This document shows positions 12,001 to 23,611 of a stretch of DNA of 64,000 bases, piece after piece (the stretch's first letter is position 1; each line of letters starts with the position of its first letter). The notes under the pieces were generated by a model. The model made no database searches and was not told where the DNA came from. It saw nothing but the letters and a program-made list of their open reading frames with translations. The translations under genes and the position numbers were made by a program. The stretch lies in assembly GCA_015847255.1 (NCBI GenBank), contig JADLZK010001339.1, forward strand, positions 186,001 through 250,000, given 5' to 3'. The DNA comes from Hyparrhenia diplandra (Eukaryota; Streptophyta; Magnoliopsida; Poales; Poaceae).

Positions 12001-13524
12001 ATTATTTACACATAGCATGCCGCTCTTAAATACCTCCTCACTAAGAAAGATGCTAAACCTCGGTTAATCTGATGGATTCTCTTGCTCCAAGAGTTTGACA
12101 TAGAAATAAGAGATAAGAAAGGAATAGAGAACTCGGTAGCTGACCACTTGTCTAGGCTTCCGTATAAGGAAACATATGAGTTACCTATTAATGACTATTT
12201 GAGGGACGACACGCTCCTCATGGTCACACATTCAGACCCTTGGTACGCGGATATTGTGAATTATATGGTTGCAGGTTATGTAGCACCAGGGGCGGATAAG
12301 AGGAAACTCAAATATGATGCTCGTTGTCACTTATGGGATGATCCATATCTTTATCGAGTATGTTTTGATGGATTGCTACGGAGATGTGTCCCAATAAAAG
12401 GATTGAAGATTATAGACAGATGTCATGCATCACCTTATGGAGGACATTATGGAGCATTCCGTACACATGCTAAGATGTGGCAAAGCGGATTCTATTGGCC
12501 AACAATGTATCAAGATACAAAGGAGTATGTGAGAAGATGCGCTAGATGCCAGAAGCATGGAAACATTAATGCTCGGAATGCAATGCCACTTCAGAACAAC
12601 CTCTAGATAGAGTTGTTTGATGTCTGGGGAATCGACTACATGGGACCATTCCTAAGGTCTGGAGATGCTGAATACATCTTGGTGGCAGCTGACTATGTGT
12701 CCAAATGGGTAGAAGCATTGCCATGTCGAGCCAATGATTCAAAACATGCCAAGAAGATGTTCCATGAAGTAATATTCCCAAGATTTGGCACACCTCGAAT
12801 GGTCATAAGTGATGGAGGATCACATTTCATTGACAAGTCCTTCAGAAAGTTTCTTGCAAAATATGGAGTAAAACACAACATTGCAACTCCCTACCATCCT
12901 CAAACAAGTGGTCAAGCTGAGACATCAAATAAACAAATCAAGAATATTCTACAAAAGACCGTAGATGAAATGGGAAAGAAATGGAAATACCAACTCCATG
13001 ATGCACTATGGGCATATCGAACTACATTCAAAACACCCATAGGTATGTCACCGTATCAGCTGGTATATGGAAAAACATGCCACTTGCCTGTTGAATTGGA
13101 ATTTAGAGCTCATTGGGCAATCAAGAGATGGAACATGGATGTCCATCTAGCTGGAAGGAACCGTCACATGCAAATATCAGAGCTAGAGGAATGGAGAGAA
13201 AAAGCTTACCACAGCTCTAAGATTTACAAAGAAAGAACAAAAAGATGGCATGATAAGAGAATCAAACATAACTAGTTCAAGCCTGGAGATAAAGTTCTAC
13301 TATTCAACTCAAGGGTGAAGCTTTTCGGTCATGGAAAACTTCAAAGCAAATGGGAAGGGCCATTCAATGTGCTTGACGTTGCACCACATGGCGCCGTCAC
13401 ACTTCAGGATAATACAGGTAACACATTTAAGGTAAATGGCCAACGTTTGAAAGTTTTTCTAGAACCTGAAAAGTTAGAAGAAATTGACTTGATTGAATTC
13501 TTGCAATTCATTGATCCAATCTAA
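9044..13524 (+). pseudogene. gag-pol polyprotein of element B, many stops
   Basis: The ATG at 9044 opens a gag of Athila type (NHLKEFEHLCSC, WKLFPFSLEGRAKKWY). The frame shifts at an A8 run (9702-9709); afterwards one frame covers everything to 13524. Order: gag; a retropepsin-like domain (about 10090-10375) lacking a D-[ST]-G motif; reverse transcriptase with FMDD at 11368-11379; RNase H (about 11780-12100); integrase with the HHCC finger (about 12420-12560) and all three acidic residues (AADYVSKW, ISDGGSHF, GQAETSNK); and a C-terminal region ending at 13524. In-frame stops lie at 9371, 9476, 10384, 11470, 11938, 12013, 12070, 12604 and 13273. Comparison with A and E suggests several are one-step changes from TGG, CAG or CGA. 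Not functional. Confidence 0.92.
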
Positions 13525-14343
13525 GAGCAACTCCAAAAACCTCTAGGCAACAAAGACTTAAGTGGCCAACCACTAACGCTTAACCTGTTCCAGAAGTTGT
13601 GTTGTCTATTTGAGTTTTGCTGGATTTAAGGGAGAGAGACATGATAGGATGACACCCTCGTCGCCGTCTACCTCAACTTCCACATCATCAACAACCCGAC
13701 ATGTCAATCTAGCTTGGGGGAGGGCACCCCTAGTTATCACGATAAGTATCTCTTTACTATATATTATCAGGCTATATATCTTTTTGCTTTGTTTGATAAA
13801 AGTCTAGTCTTTAAAAGAGTCTTTGTTAGAGTGTGAGAATAAATGTTCTAGAGGGAGTCTTCATCAGTTTGCTTTTGCTCAAATAAAATGAACCTTAAGT
13901 ATGGAAATGATGAATAGTTGCTCTGTCGTAATTCTTTTCAAGTACCTAGTTTTCAACCTTGAATTCTCCTGAGTTTTTAAAAAAAACTGTTTTGACACAT
14001 GATTTACTTTGAATTTGAAAACTTGTGGGTAGCAAATGCTTGATCTAAGTCTAGGTGATTGACGGATATGATATATGAAAAGTTGAGTTGCTATTTATCT
14101 TGTTTCTAGTGATACTAGAGTCCTGGAGAATTATCTTTAAAATTAAAAGTGTTATATGATGAGTTCCTGTATGACAGAGTGTTCCTACCATTATCATATT
14201 ACAACATACACTCCATTTATTTATGCTACTTCTATCCCGGAAGTACGCATCCATGACATTCCACCAAAAGCCCATCATTGCTATAATGCTCATATTTCTT
14301 GCTACTTGTCTCTCCAAAAAAAAAAAAATGAGGCTTGGGTTGT

Positions 14344-14348
<5 letters not shown>
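13525..14348 (+). other. 3' noncoding region of B with internal polypurine-tract copy
   Basis: At 13711-13723 AGCTTGGGGGAGG repeats the LTR-adjacent tract of this element (14980-14990). No ORF3 comparable to A or E is present; only a short Ser/Thr-rich frame precedes the tract. The rest is AT-rich with no supported gene. Confidence 0.55.

Positions 14349-14392
<44 letters not shown>
14349..14392. repeat. (TA)n microsatellite
   Basis: About 22 uninterrupted TA units, followed directly by the hairpin-repeat block of element B. Confidence 0.97.
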
Positions 14393-14396
<4 letters not shown>

Positions 14397-14404
14397 ATAT
14401 AGGG

Positions 14405-14580
14405 AGATGAAAAATGGACAAGTGTCCTATGGGCGAGAAGAGCCTACCTTCCAAAAAGAGAAGAGATGAAAAAATGAACAAGTGTTCGAGGGCGAGTAGA
14501 GCCCACATCTCTAAAATAATAAAAAGAGAGAGAAAAAGGGACACAAGTCCGAGGGTGAGTAGGACCCACCTCTCTAAAGC
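14405..14580 (+). repeat. Hairpin-forming repeat units (B)
   Basis: Three diverged units of the motif seen in A at 4440-4545. The first has GGACAAGTGTCC at 14416-14427, the second GGGCGAGTAGAGCCCAC, the third GGGTGAGTAGGACCCACC. More units than in A, in the same position relative to the LTR. Confidence 0.72.
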
Positions 14581-14977
14581 AAAAAAAAAAAAAGTATACA
14601 ACCCAGGTCCTCCACAAACATATCCATAGGAGAGATAGTTTCAAGGAGCAAAAGAAAAATGGGGCTTCATTTATGACCTTCACGAAACTCTCATACACAG
14701 GAATCTCTAAGTTTTATTTTGAAAATCTTGCAAAAACTCCAGGATAATAGCTGATCTAAGAGCTTGAAACATAGTGCTTGACTTGATTGTTCTATCTTTC
14801 AATTTCTCAAGACCCAAGTGAAGGCTATAAGCCCCATGATAAAAAGGTTCGAAGTTAGAATAATATATTTTGAGGAGAATTCTTGTTTGAAAGCATGTGT
14901 ACTTTTGAGGGATGAAAGCATTGTAGCAACTCCTGATCCATTGCTAAGTTTGGCTTTGCTAGGGACTAGCAAAGGGT

Positions 14978-14992
14978 AAGCTTGGGGGAGCT
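14978..14992 (+). other. Polypurine tract of element B
   Basis: AAGCTTGGGGGAGCT directly before the LTR start. It differs from the A and E tracts (GTGTGGGGGAG) but matches B's own internal copy at 13711. Confidence 0.85.
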
Positions 14993-16290
14993 TGTTGACA
15001 CCTGTTATAATATAATATTAATAGTCAACGAAAACATGAAATAAGGGCTTAAAATGAATATCAACAGAGTATAGGGGTTTTACTAACATAGTTCCACGAG
15101 CTTTGGTGATTTATGACTTTGCAGGGACTAAATAGATAAAAGCAGAGAAGAACGATGAGAATCTGAAGAGTTTATATCCCATACGATGAAAAGACTTAAC
15201 CGTGAAGTAACTCAATCCAAAATATGGACTAAAACACTCTAGAAGATACCAGAAGACACCAGGAGAAGGGAGATCACCAGAGGATCCTATCCCCTGGCGG
15301 CCGCCAGAGCCTTTTAGGCCGGCCGCCAGGTGGGTCCCACATGTCAGCCTCATCTTCCTATGGCGGTTTACCACCGACCTTGAGGTTGTATCTACACCAT
15401 TATTGAAGGTCAGTTTGATCCAATGGTGGAGATTAATCGGATCCATGGGAGAGTTGTAAACGCAATCCAGAAGGACTGCTCCATCTCGGACTATATAAGC
15501 AGCCCCAGGGTCGACCCCAAGGATTATCTCTCATTATCTCTTCATTATTTATCTACAGTGCAAAAGTTAGGGTTTCAATTAGAAGAGAGAGATCCCTCTA
15601 GTTGTCTAGTTGTCTAGTTCATCTAGTTCATCTAGTTGTAACTAGATCAGGGAGAGAGTAGAGGAGAGAGCTGAAGAGCCGGACCTGTCGGATCTTCATC
15701 AACTTTGTATTCTTGCAGCAGCTAGTTGGTCTTCAACAATCTCCAGGTTCTTTATTTATTATTTCTAAGTATTTAATTTTAGTTCTTACTTTACATTATT
15801 TACTGGATCTCTACTCGTATTGAGTGCTCTAGTCTTTAGATCTGGATTAGAGTAGTAAACGGTAGTGTAGACGTGGTGTCTAAACTATAGTTTACCTGAG
15901 GTTGCACCCAATCCTACGATTAGTTGTGGTAGCCCCAGCGGTGACAGCCCTGTCAGGCCGTTGTAATCCACCACGTTCGGGTTGGTGTTTTCGTAGAGCT
16001 TTTGGCAGCCTTCTCCCAACTACCTTCTTCCCAGTCTTTTTTCGAGAGTTGGAAAGGATCTGTTGCTCCGAAGTAGATAAAGTATAGTAAGCATTTAATT
16101 AGATAAAACCACTTAGAAATCTCAAAAACCTCTCTACCCATATCATCTATCTTTCCTTGGACGATCCTAATTCTCCTAGTACACTTCACGTTCCCCGTGG
16201 AAATCGATACCTTGGAATACTCCCGGGTGAAAGCTACATCGGTATCCGTGCGCTTGCGGATTTTTCTGTTTGCGTTAATTTATACCAACA
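14993..16290 (+). repeat. 3' LTR of element B
   Basis: TGTTGACACC to TATACCAACA, 1298 bp. TATA box TATATAA at 15492-15498. A GC-rich U3 block with two GGCCGCC-type sites lies at about 15295-15335. Complete and uninterrupted. Confidence 0.92.
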
Positions 16291-19050
16291 GCTATGGCAT
16301 AGAAGACTTGGTCATGTTGGCATGAAGCAACTCAACAAATTAGGGAAGCATGATCTTTTTAGAGGCTTGAAGGATGTTCACTTTGAGAAGGACAAGCTAT
16401 GTGATGCATGTCAAGCCGGGAAGCAAGTTGGCAACACACATCCAAAGAAGAGCTTCATGAGTACTTGCAAGCCATTTGACTTGATACATATTGACTTGTT
16501 TGGACCAACCACATATACAAGCATTGATGGCAACAAGTATGGATTTGTGATTGTGGATGACTATACAAGATTCACTTGGGTGTTCTTTCTCAATGACAAG
16601 AGTGATGTGTATTCAATATTCAAGACATTTCTCAAGAGGGTGCACAATGAGTTTGATATCATAGTCAAGAAAGTGAGAAGTGACAATGGAAGTGAGTTCA
16701 AGAACACAAGAGTTGATGAGCTTTGTGATGATTATGGCATTATGCATCAACTTTCGGCCAAGTACACACCACAATCCAATGGCCTAGTTGAAAGGAAGAA
16801 TAGGACTCTCATTGAAATGGCAAGGTCTATGCTTAGTGAATACAATGTGAGTCAATCATTTTGGGCCAAAGCAATCAACACCGCATGTCACTACATCAAT
16901 AGATTGTATTGCCATCCCATGATGAACAAGACACCTTATGAGCTATTGAATGGAAGAAAGCCAACCATTGCCTACTTTAGAGTATTTGGGTGCAAATGCT
17001 ACATATTGAAGAAGGGTGCAAGACTTGGCAAGTTTGACAAGAGGTGTGATGAAGGGTTCCTACTTGGTTATTCCACCACAAGAAAAGCATATAGAGTGTG
17101 GAACAACTCAAGTGGTCTATTGGAAGAAGTCCATGATGTTGAATTTGATGAAACCAATGGGTCCCAAGATGAAGATGAGAACCTCAATGATGTTAGTGGA
17201 ACTCAATTGGTAGATGCCATGAAGGGTATGGACATTGGTGATATTAGGCCAACTCAAGTTGAAGATGACAAAGATGAAGTGCAACTAACTCAAGCTAGTG
17301 GTGCTCAAGTTCAAGATCAACAAGCTAGTACATCATCTCAAGACACTTCTAGTGATCAACCAAGCTCAAGCAATCAAGCTCCAATACTCCAAAGCTCAAG
17401 CATAGCTAGAGATCACCCAATTGATCAAATTGTTGGTGACATTGCAAGTGGAGTGCAAACAAGAGGAAGGCTAGCGGCATTTTGTGAACACTTTGCATTT
17501 GTGTCACAAGAAGAGCCCGAAAAGGTGGATGATGCTTTGAAAGATGAAGAATGGGTCATTGCCATGCAAGAGGAGCTCAACAACTTTGATAGAAATAAAG
17601 TATGGGAATTGGTGGAAAGACCAAAAGACTACAATGTCATTGGAACCAAATGGGTTTTTAAGAACAAGCAAGATGAAGACGGCATTGTTGTGAGAAACAA
17701 AGCAAGACTTGTTGCACAAGGGTACACTCAAGTAGAGGGTCTTGACTTTGGTGAAACATATGCTCCGGTTGCAAGATTAGAGGCAATTAGAATTCTATTA
17801 GCCTATGCATGTGCCCACAACATCAAGCTCTATCAAATGGATGTCAAAAGTGCTTTTCTCAATGGATTCATCAATGAGCTAGTGTATGTTGAACAACCTC
17901 CCGGTTTTGAAGACTATCATCATCCCAACCATGTGTACAAGTTGAACAAGGCACTTTATGGGTTGAAGCAAGCACCTAGAGCATGGTATGAGAGGTTGAG
18001 AGACTTCGTACTCAAGAAAGGCTTTAAGATGGTAAAAGTTGACACTACTCTTTTCACCAAGAAGATTGGCAATGATTTGTTTGTCATGCAAATATATGTT
18101 GATGATATCATCTTTGGATCAACAAATCAAGAATATTGTGAAGAGTTTGCTAAGATGATGGCAAAAGAGTTTGAGATGTCTATGCTTGGAGAACTTACCT
18201 ACTTCCTTGGTCTACAAATTAAGCAAATGAAAAAAATGGCACATTCATTAATCAAGGCAAGTATATAAGGGACATGATCAAGAAGTTTGGCAGGCAAGAT
18301 GCAAAGGGCATAAATACACGAATGGGTACCAATGGATCATTGGACAATGATGAGAGTGGCAATATGGTTGATCAAAGGCACTATCGGTCATTGATTGGAA
18401 GCTTACTCTATGTGACCGCTTCTAGGCCCGATGTGATGTTTAGTGTTGGCAAGTGTGCAAGGTTTCAATCCTCACCTAGAGAGAGTCATCTCACCGCATC
18501 CAAAAGAATATTGAGGTATTTGAAGCATACTCAAAATATTGGGCTATGGTATCCCAAGGGGTCAAACTTTGAGCTTATTGGATATTTGGACTCCGACTAT
18601 GGAGGATGCAAGGTTGATAGAAGAAGCACAAGTGACACTTGTCAATTCCTTGGAAGATCTCTAGTATCATGGTCATCAAAGAAGCAAACCGGTGTGACAC
18701 TTTCAACCGCCGAGGCCGAATACATTAGTGCCGGTAGTTGTTGTGCACAATTGCTATGGATGAGATCAACTTTGAAGGATTATGGTTTCGATTTCCATCA
18801 TGTGCCTTTGTATTGTGACAATGAGAGTGCTTGCAAGATGACACAAAACCCGGTCCAACATACAAGAACCAAGCACATTGACATAAGGCATCACTTCATA
18901 AGAGACCATCAACAAAAGGGTGACATTGTTATTCATCCAATTGGCATCGAAGATCAACTAGCCGACATCTTTACAAAGCCACTAGATGAGAAGAGATTTT
19001 GCAAGCTAAGAAATGAGTTGAACATCCTTGACTTCTCCAACATGAGTTGA
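16291..19050 (+). pseudogene. copia pol of element D (integrase, RT, RNase H)
   Basis: Starts mid-protein at the B insertion (LWHRRLGHVGMKQLNKL). Order: the HHCC finger (CDACQAGK); the integrase core with all acidic residues (HIDLFGPT, VRSDNGSEF, NGLVERKNR); an acidic Ser/Gln-rich linker (about 17140-17460); RT (WVFKNKQDEDG, QMDVKSAFLNG, YVDD at 18095-18106); and RNase H with DSDYGG, STAEAEY and RTKHIDIRHHFIRD. The frame breaks in an A7 run at 18230-18236, where one base fewer or two extra lie between the RT end and RNase H; the second frame then runs to 19050. Otherwise no stops. An ATG at 16157 in B's LTR happens to read into this frame, but that is a junction artefact. Confidence 0.92.
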
Positions 19051-20136
19051 ATGCACCCTACCTCTATGACATGCCTCTCCTTCGAGCAAAGCCAAGGTAT
19101 AATTGGTTGACATGGCATGCATGATATCTAAGGACTTGTTAGAACATATAGACATATAACTTGTGCCTTAGGAAGCATTCATGGAAAATGAAAGGATTTC
19201 AATGTATGTATGTCATCACTATTGCTCTTTATGCTTGTTTGATCTAGTGATGACATATGACATGTTTATGGGCTTGCAATCTCAAGTGTTGAATTTGGCT
19301 ATCTTTTCACACATATACTTCAACATAGGCAAGATAACCCTTGTCATGAGGTGTGAAGAAGCTTGTCTTTGGTTCAAACCGAAAAATATGTTGGCCAAGT
19401 ATTCCAAATTTGACCAAATTTGAGCACTATTCTTTCCTCCATAACACAACATGGTCATACCTTTTGTGGAAATTATCGACAAAGGGGGAGAGATTAGTGC
19501 ATGAAAGGTTTTGAAAAATTTAAAAATTCACATGTTTTTGAAAATCTTTCAAATGGTTCACACAAGTAGGGGAGCAAGCTCATAGACAAATTGTTGCATT
19601 TGTTTGTGCACTAACATATGGTTTGCTCATTGCACATGTATTTAAATTCCATATATACATGCTTGTGTGGTGTATTCTAGTATCATGATTACAAGTGATT
19701 TTTCAAATGGTTGATAAACTAGCATGCATAGGAGCTAGCTAGATTTTCTAAAATTCCGCTCTTAATTCAAGTACCTTGCTCATAATGTGATCTCACGTGG
19801 TACCTTGAGTTTTGATGAAAATCTAGTTACTTTGATGCGTTTATGGTGAAAATGGCGCAACTCCGATTGGTATCACGCTTCAAAGGTCCATTTCGTTCAC
19901 CTAAGCATCATTTTGGTAACATAGCTCACCCTCAATTTTAATATTCATACATGTATGCAATGCTTCGTTCCAAACTCGTGGCATACATGTAGGGGGAGCT
20001 CATGCTACCAAAACCGAACTATGATGTTTGTCCAATCCTATGATTGTAAGCAAAATACTTGGACAACCATGATATGTTCAAAAACATTAATCATAAAACC
20101 TTTATGCGGGTTGTCACCAATTACCAAAAAGGGGGA
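19051..20136 (+). other. D 3' noncoding region and polypurine tract
   Basis: No supported ORF. Ends in AAAAAGGGGGA at 20126-20136, immediately before the LTR. Two weaker GGGGGAGA-type tracts occur near 19484 and 19991. Confidence 0.7.
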
Positions 20137-20139
20137 TAT

Positions 20140-21871
20140 TGAAGATCTCTAGTTTGGTTTTGGATAATTAGTGACACCTAAGGACTAATCTCTCGATGCT
20201 AAGTGTTTGACTAGATTGGAGATTGGTCATGACAAGATTGGAGCACGTGATCATGGAGGATGGATCGAGGTGATCCAAAAGGTGATCGAGTGTCCAACTT
20301 GGAGGATTTCGGAGATCAATTGAGCCCAAGGCAAAGGTATAACTATAGGGCCTTTTGATTTTACACTCAAGACACCATAGAGGGTGTGAGTGGTTATAGG
20401 ATCAATAAGCCGTACTATAAAGAGGGGAAACTTATCGTACATATCGGTCCTCACGAGCCTTTAGGTTCAAAATTCATATGCATGCATTCTAACCTAAAGA
20501 GCTAACTCCGTACTTGACATAAATGGTTTTGAAAATGCTAACACATGGTGTCGGGGTGTTCTTCGACGTGTTGGCAACAAGAATCAAGTGACGGAAGTCG
20601 GTTTGGAGCAAAGGCGAAGAAACGACAACACAACGACAGAATTTCGCAGCTCAGAGGCGACCGGACTAGGCGACCGGACCCACGACCGGAAGCACGTGAA
20701 ATCGACCAGACGGTCCGGTCGGTGCGACCGATCGAAGTTACAGAGAGCATGTTTTTGAGTTCTCGGTCGAGGATCGACCGGACTCACCCACCGGAAGCAT
20801 TGACCGGACGCATGAGATTGGGGTCAGATGTGGGCCAGGCTGCTTGTCTGGTGTGACTGGACCCTTGACCGGACCCATCGACCGGACTCGCTGGTGAGTC
20901 CGGTCGGCGCATCCGGTCAGGCTGCAGAAACCACATTTTGCCCCCCCCCCCCAACGGTTGGATTTCGTGATCGGGGCTATATATACTTGGTTGGCTGCCT
21001 CTTGCTCTCTCTTAGTCATTTGAATCATTCCTAACATCCTAGAGCTGAGCAACAACTCTCCCTCTCTCTCATTCTTGCTTGTGAGCTTCATTCTTGAGAG
21101 AAGAGGTGATCCAAGTGCATTTGCATCGAGTTCTTGCATCTAGAGGCACTTGGGGATCGTTGTGAGCCGGTTGGTTTCTTGTTTCTCTTGGAGACACCGC
21201 TCCTAGCCGGCTTGGTGATTTGGTGGAGGCGTTGGCAAGAAAAGGTGATTGTTCTTGGCCACCTCCGGTGATTTATGAGAGGATCACGCACTCCTCGTCG
21301 GGAAGACAAAGTGCAAGGAATACATTGCTTGTGTCTTGGGTACCTCACTTGTGAGTGGTGGCTTGGAGCTAGCAAGTGCACCGCCTAAGCACCATCCTTG
21401 TGTTGGTTGGCACAACCGAAGACTAGCTTGTCGGTGTACAAGTGAACTCCGGGTCAACACATCGACGTGTCTCTTGTCTTGGTGATTGGCTCATCGTCTT
21501 ATTGTGTTGATTGTTCATCCTCTTCCCGGTGATTGGTTCATTGCCTCTACACGTCGGTATATCGAGCTCTATCACTTGCATTTACCTTCCTAGCTTATAT
21601 TGTGTAGAGAGCTACCTTTGCTTGTTTAGTTGTTCTTGCTAGCCTAAGGACCATATTTAGGATTGCTCACTAGTTAGAGTAGTGACATAGCAATTGAGTG
21701 TCTTAGAGATCATAGAGTTTATTTAGAATTGTCACTAGAGGCTTGCAAGACAATAGAGCTAGTGCAAACCGCGATTACGCGTTTTGTTATACTAATCGGT
21801 TTGTTAAATTGAGCTTGTAGAAAACTTTTATAGGCTATTCACCCCCTCTAGCCATCTAGGACCTTATAGCA
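20140..21871 (+). repeat. 3' LTR of copia element D
   Basis: Begins TGAAGATCTCTAG, as in the solo LTR at 1204-2967 read on the minus strand. The right edge is uncertain: similarity ends at CTAGGACC (about 21862), with possible termini at 21866 or a CA at 21871. TATATATA lies at about 20979. No target duplication can be checked because the left end is missing. Confidence 0.82.
20655..20935 (+). repeat. GACCGGA / TCCGGTC motif cluster in D LTR
   Basis: More than a dozen GACCGGAC-like motifs in both orientations, mostly 10-25 bp apart. Same location as in the solo LTR. A C12 tract at 20941-20952 follows. Confidence 0.82.
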
Positions 21872-22424
21872 TGATACGTGGTCTGGCGCGCCCGGCAGAT
21901 GAGGGGGCGGCGGTGGTGGCGGGCGTGGTCGGCCGGGCGGTGGCGGCGCGGTGTGGGGGTGGTGGCGCGGCAGTGGGAGAGGGAGGGAGGGGCGGGGGGC
22001 GTGGGGGAAATGAGGGGAGAGAGAAGGGATAATTTTTCTTTATTGCTTGTTACCCTGAAAGATTACAGACCCCTTACTTTTATAGGCCGACTAGTGGGAC
22101 TTGTATCGCAAGCAATCTCTCTAAAAGGCTTCCTTATAGATTGGAATACCTTTTTACAAGCAAATCCTATTTATTTTCCTAATAAGGGCCTTCCTTATAG
22201 ATGGAATATTCTCTTGCACAACAAAAAGCCTAAGACAATCCTAATCAATTCCCTCCTTTATCCATGAATTAATTGCTAAAGAATCCACGGAAGGGAGGGG
22301 GCGGGCGCCGCTCGCCGGCGGGCGGCGCGCGCAAGACTTGCCCCCTCGGGCCTCGTGGGCTTGTCCTTACGGGCCCTATTTCTGGGTCATGACACTACCC
22401 GACATCACAACTAAGGATCGGCGA
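21872..22424. other. Unassigned sequence
   Basis: A G-rich start (21880-22020) is followed by sequence resembling the transcribed part of an unidentified LTR, and another GC-rich block at 22290-22350. No coding signal I can support. Confidence 0.4.
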
Positions 22425-22597
22425 CAAAGCACGCTATGCAAGAACAATGGTGACCTTGACACCTCCATGTTATACAAGAATCTAACGATGGCAAACTCCA
22501 GAAACGACCCATGGGCTAATTTTGTGTGGAAAAAGAAACACCGGCTCATATCATCTTCGGTGTTCTACACCGCGCCAATTCTGGGACCTTCTTTGTA
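22425..22597 (+). pseudogene. LINE reverse-transcriptase C-terminal (zf-RVT) remnant
   Basis: Reads NDPWANFVWKK, then after an apparent internal deletion ETPAHIIFG and, after a one-base shift, STPRQFWDLL. These match the start and end of the zinc-binding domain at the C-terminus of plant LINE reverse transcriptases. Only about 60 codons survive. The middle, with the Cys residues, is missing. Confidence 0.5.
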
Positions 22598-23290
22598 ACA
22601 CTCCGAAAATTTTGCCGGTTTTAAAATTCGCTAAAAAATTGAACTTTTCAAAACATTAATTGATTTGTTGCGTGACAAGTTTTTGAGCATATGTTGACAC
22701 TTGGAATTTTAGAAGCATAAGGTAATTTTTTTTAGATTACACAGTACAACGCAGACACTCAACACGCACGCGCACTCACCCCTATGAACACACGTACGCA
22801 AACCCTACCCCTATGAGCACCTTCGAAGGACTGAGCCGGCAATCTTGAAGTTCATGAAGTCACCACAGGCGCCTCGCTATCGACGGGGACGTCGCCTACC
22901 ACTTAATGCGCAGCGCCGGAAAATCCTGAAATAAACCCAGGATAAAGTGTCGCACCTAGAATTTGAACCCTGGGTGGGAGCCCCACAACCAATGGCCTTT
23001 GTCATTGCGCTATGAGCCCCTTGACAGAAGCATAAGGTAATTGGTTAGTATCTAAAAGGAGTTATGGAGAATAGAAAAGAGAGAAAGGAGAAAAGAGGAA
23101 AGAAATAGAAAAGGGAAAGAGAGAAGCACTCGGGCCACCTCACCTTCTCCCTTGGCCCAGCCCAGCTACCCCTCTCCTTTTCTCTCTCGCCCGCGCACCA
23201 AGTGGGCCAGCCCAAGAACACAGTGAACGGAAAATCACAGCACTCAATTGATTCAATCCAAAACCACAGAGGGCACGAGCACACTAAGGG
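22594..23290 (+). repeat. Probable chromovirus (Tekay-type) LTR fragment
   Basis: Begins TGTAACACTCCGAAAATTTTG, a start typical of grass Tekay-type LTRs, followed by the usual AAAGAGAAAAG-rich and GGCCCAGCCCAGC stretches. Interrupted by a SINE at 22728-23025. The right edge is indistinct, and no coding part of the element is present. Confidence 0.42.
22728..23025 (-). mobile_element. tRNA-derived SINE with 17-bp target duplication
   Basis: On the minus strand the element starts about GTCAAGGGGCTCATAGCGC (A-box-like, TAGCGCAATGACA), has a B box GGGTTCAAATTC (22959-22970), a unique body, and ends GTAATCTAAAAAAA. It is flanked by identical direct repeats, AGAAGCATAAGGTAATT, at 22711-22727 and 23026-23042. 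Length about 298 bp. The pol III boxes and A-tail identify a SINE. The family name is not certain. Confidence 0.88.
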
Positions 23291-23611
23291 GTGCTCTTCC
23301 TGCAAAACAAAAATCAAAGCACGAATCCACACAAATTTTTTGTTCTTGGACCTCTAAACAAGAACCCTAAAAAAATGAGGAAAAATAAAAATGAAAATGG
23401 GAGAGGTAAAGAGGATGAGAGGGCTTCCCCTCGCTATATAGTCTTAAATCCTCTTACATATGAGCCGAACCGCTAACCCTAAGGCTAATTTATTCTGACT
23501 CAGGACAATTTAATCCGATGGCCACCGCGCCTCCTCATCCGTAGCATCGCTCCACACAATCTCCCGGATGCTGCCACATGTCATCCTTCCGTCCACCGAA
23601 ACATCCGCCTG

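Larger units (their letters stand above)
6427..16290 (+). mobile_element. Athila-type Ty3/gypsy element B, nested in D
   Basis: The 5' LTR begins upstream of the window and is split by A and C. Internal gag-pol runs 9044-13524, followed by a noncoding 3' region, a polypurine tract and the complete 3' LTR. Immediately after the LTR, at 16291, copia pol sequence resumes in frame, so B sits inside element D. By eye the first 350 or so aligned bases of the two B LTRs differ at about a dozen places, mostly transitions. Confidence 0.88.
16291..21871 (+). mobile_element. SIRE-type Ty1/copia element D, 3' half
   Basis: Outermost element of the left nest. Visible here: pol from the GAG-pre-integrase region onward, a noncoding 3' region, polypurine tract and 3' LTR. 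The 5' LTR, gag and protease lie upstream of the window beyond nested B. Assignment to the SIRE/Maximus branch rests on pol sequence, long LTRs and the AAAAAGGGGGA tract. Confidence 0.82.

Noticed and set aside
18766..18957. Minus-strand ORF across the copia RNase H
   Set aside because: Antisense shadow of conserved plus-strand coding sequence.
21878..22267. 129-codon plus ORF
   Set aside because: G-rich start and no recognisable domain. Likely LTR or intergenic sequence.
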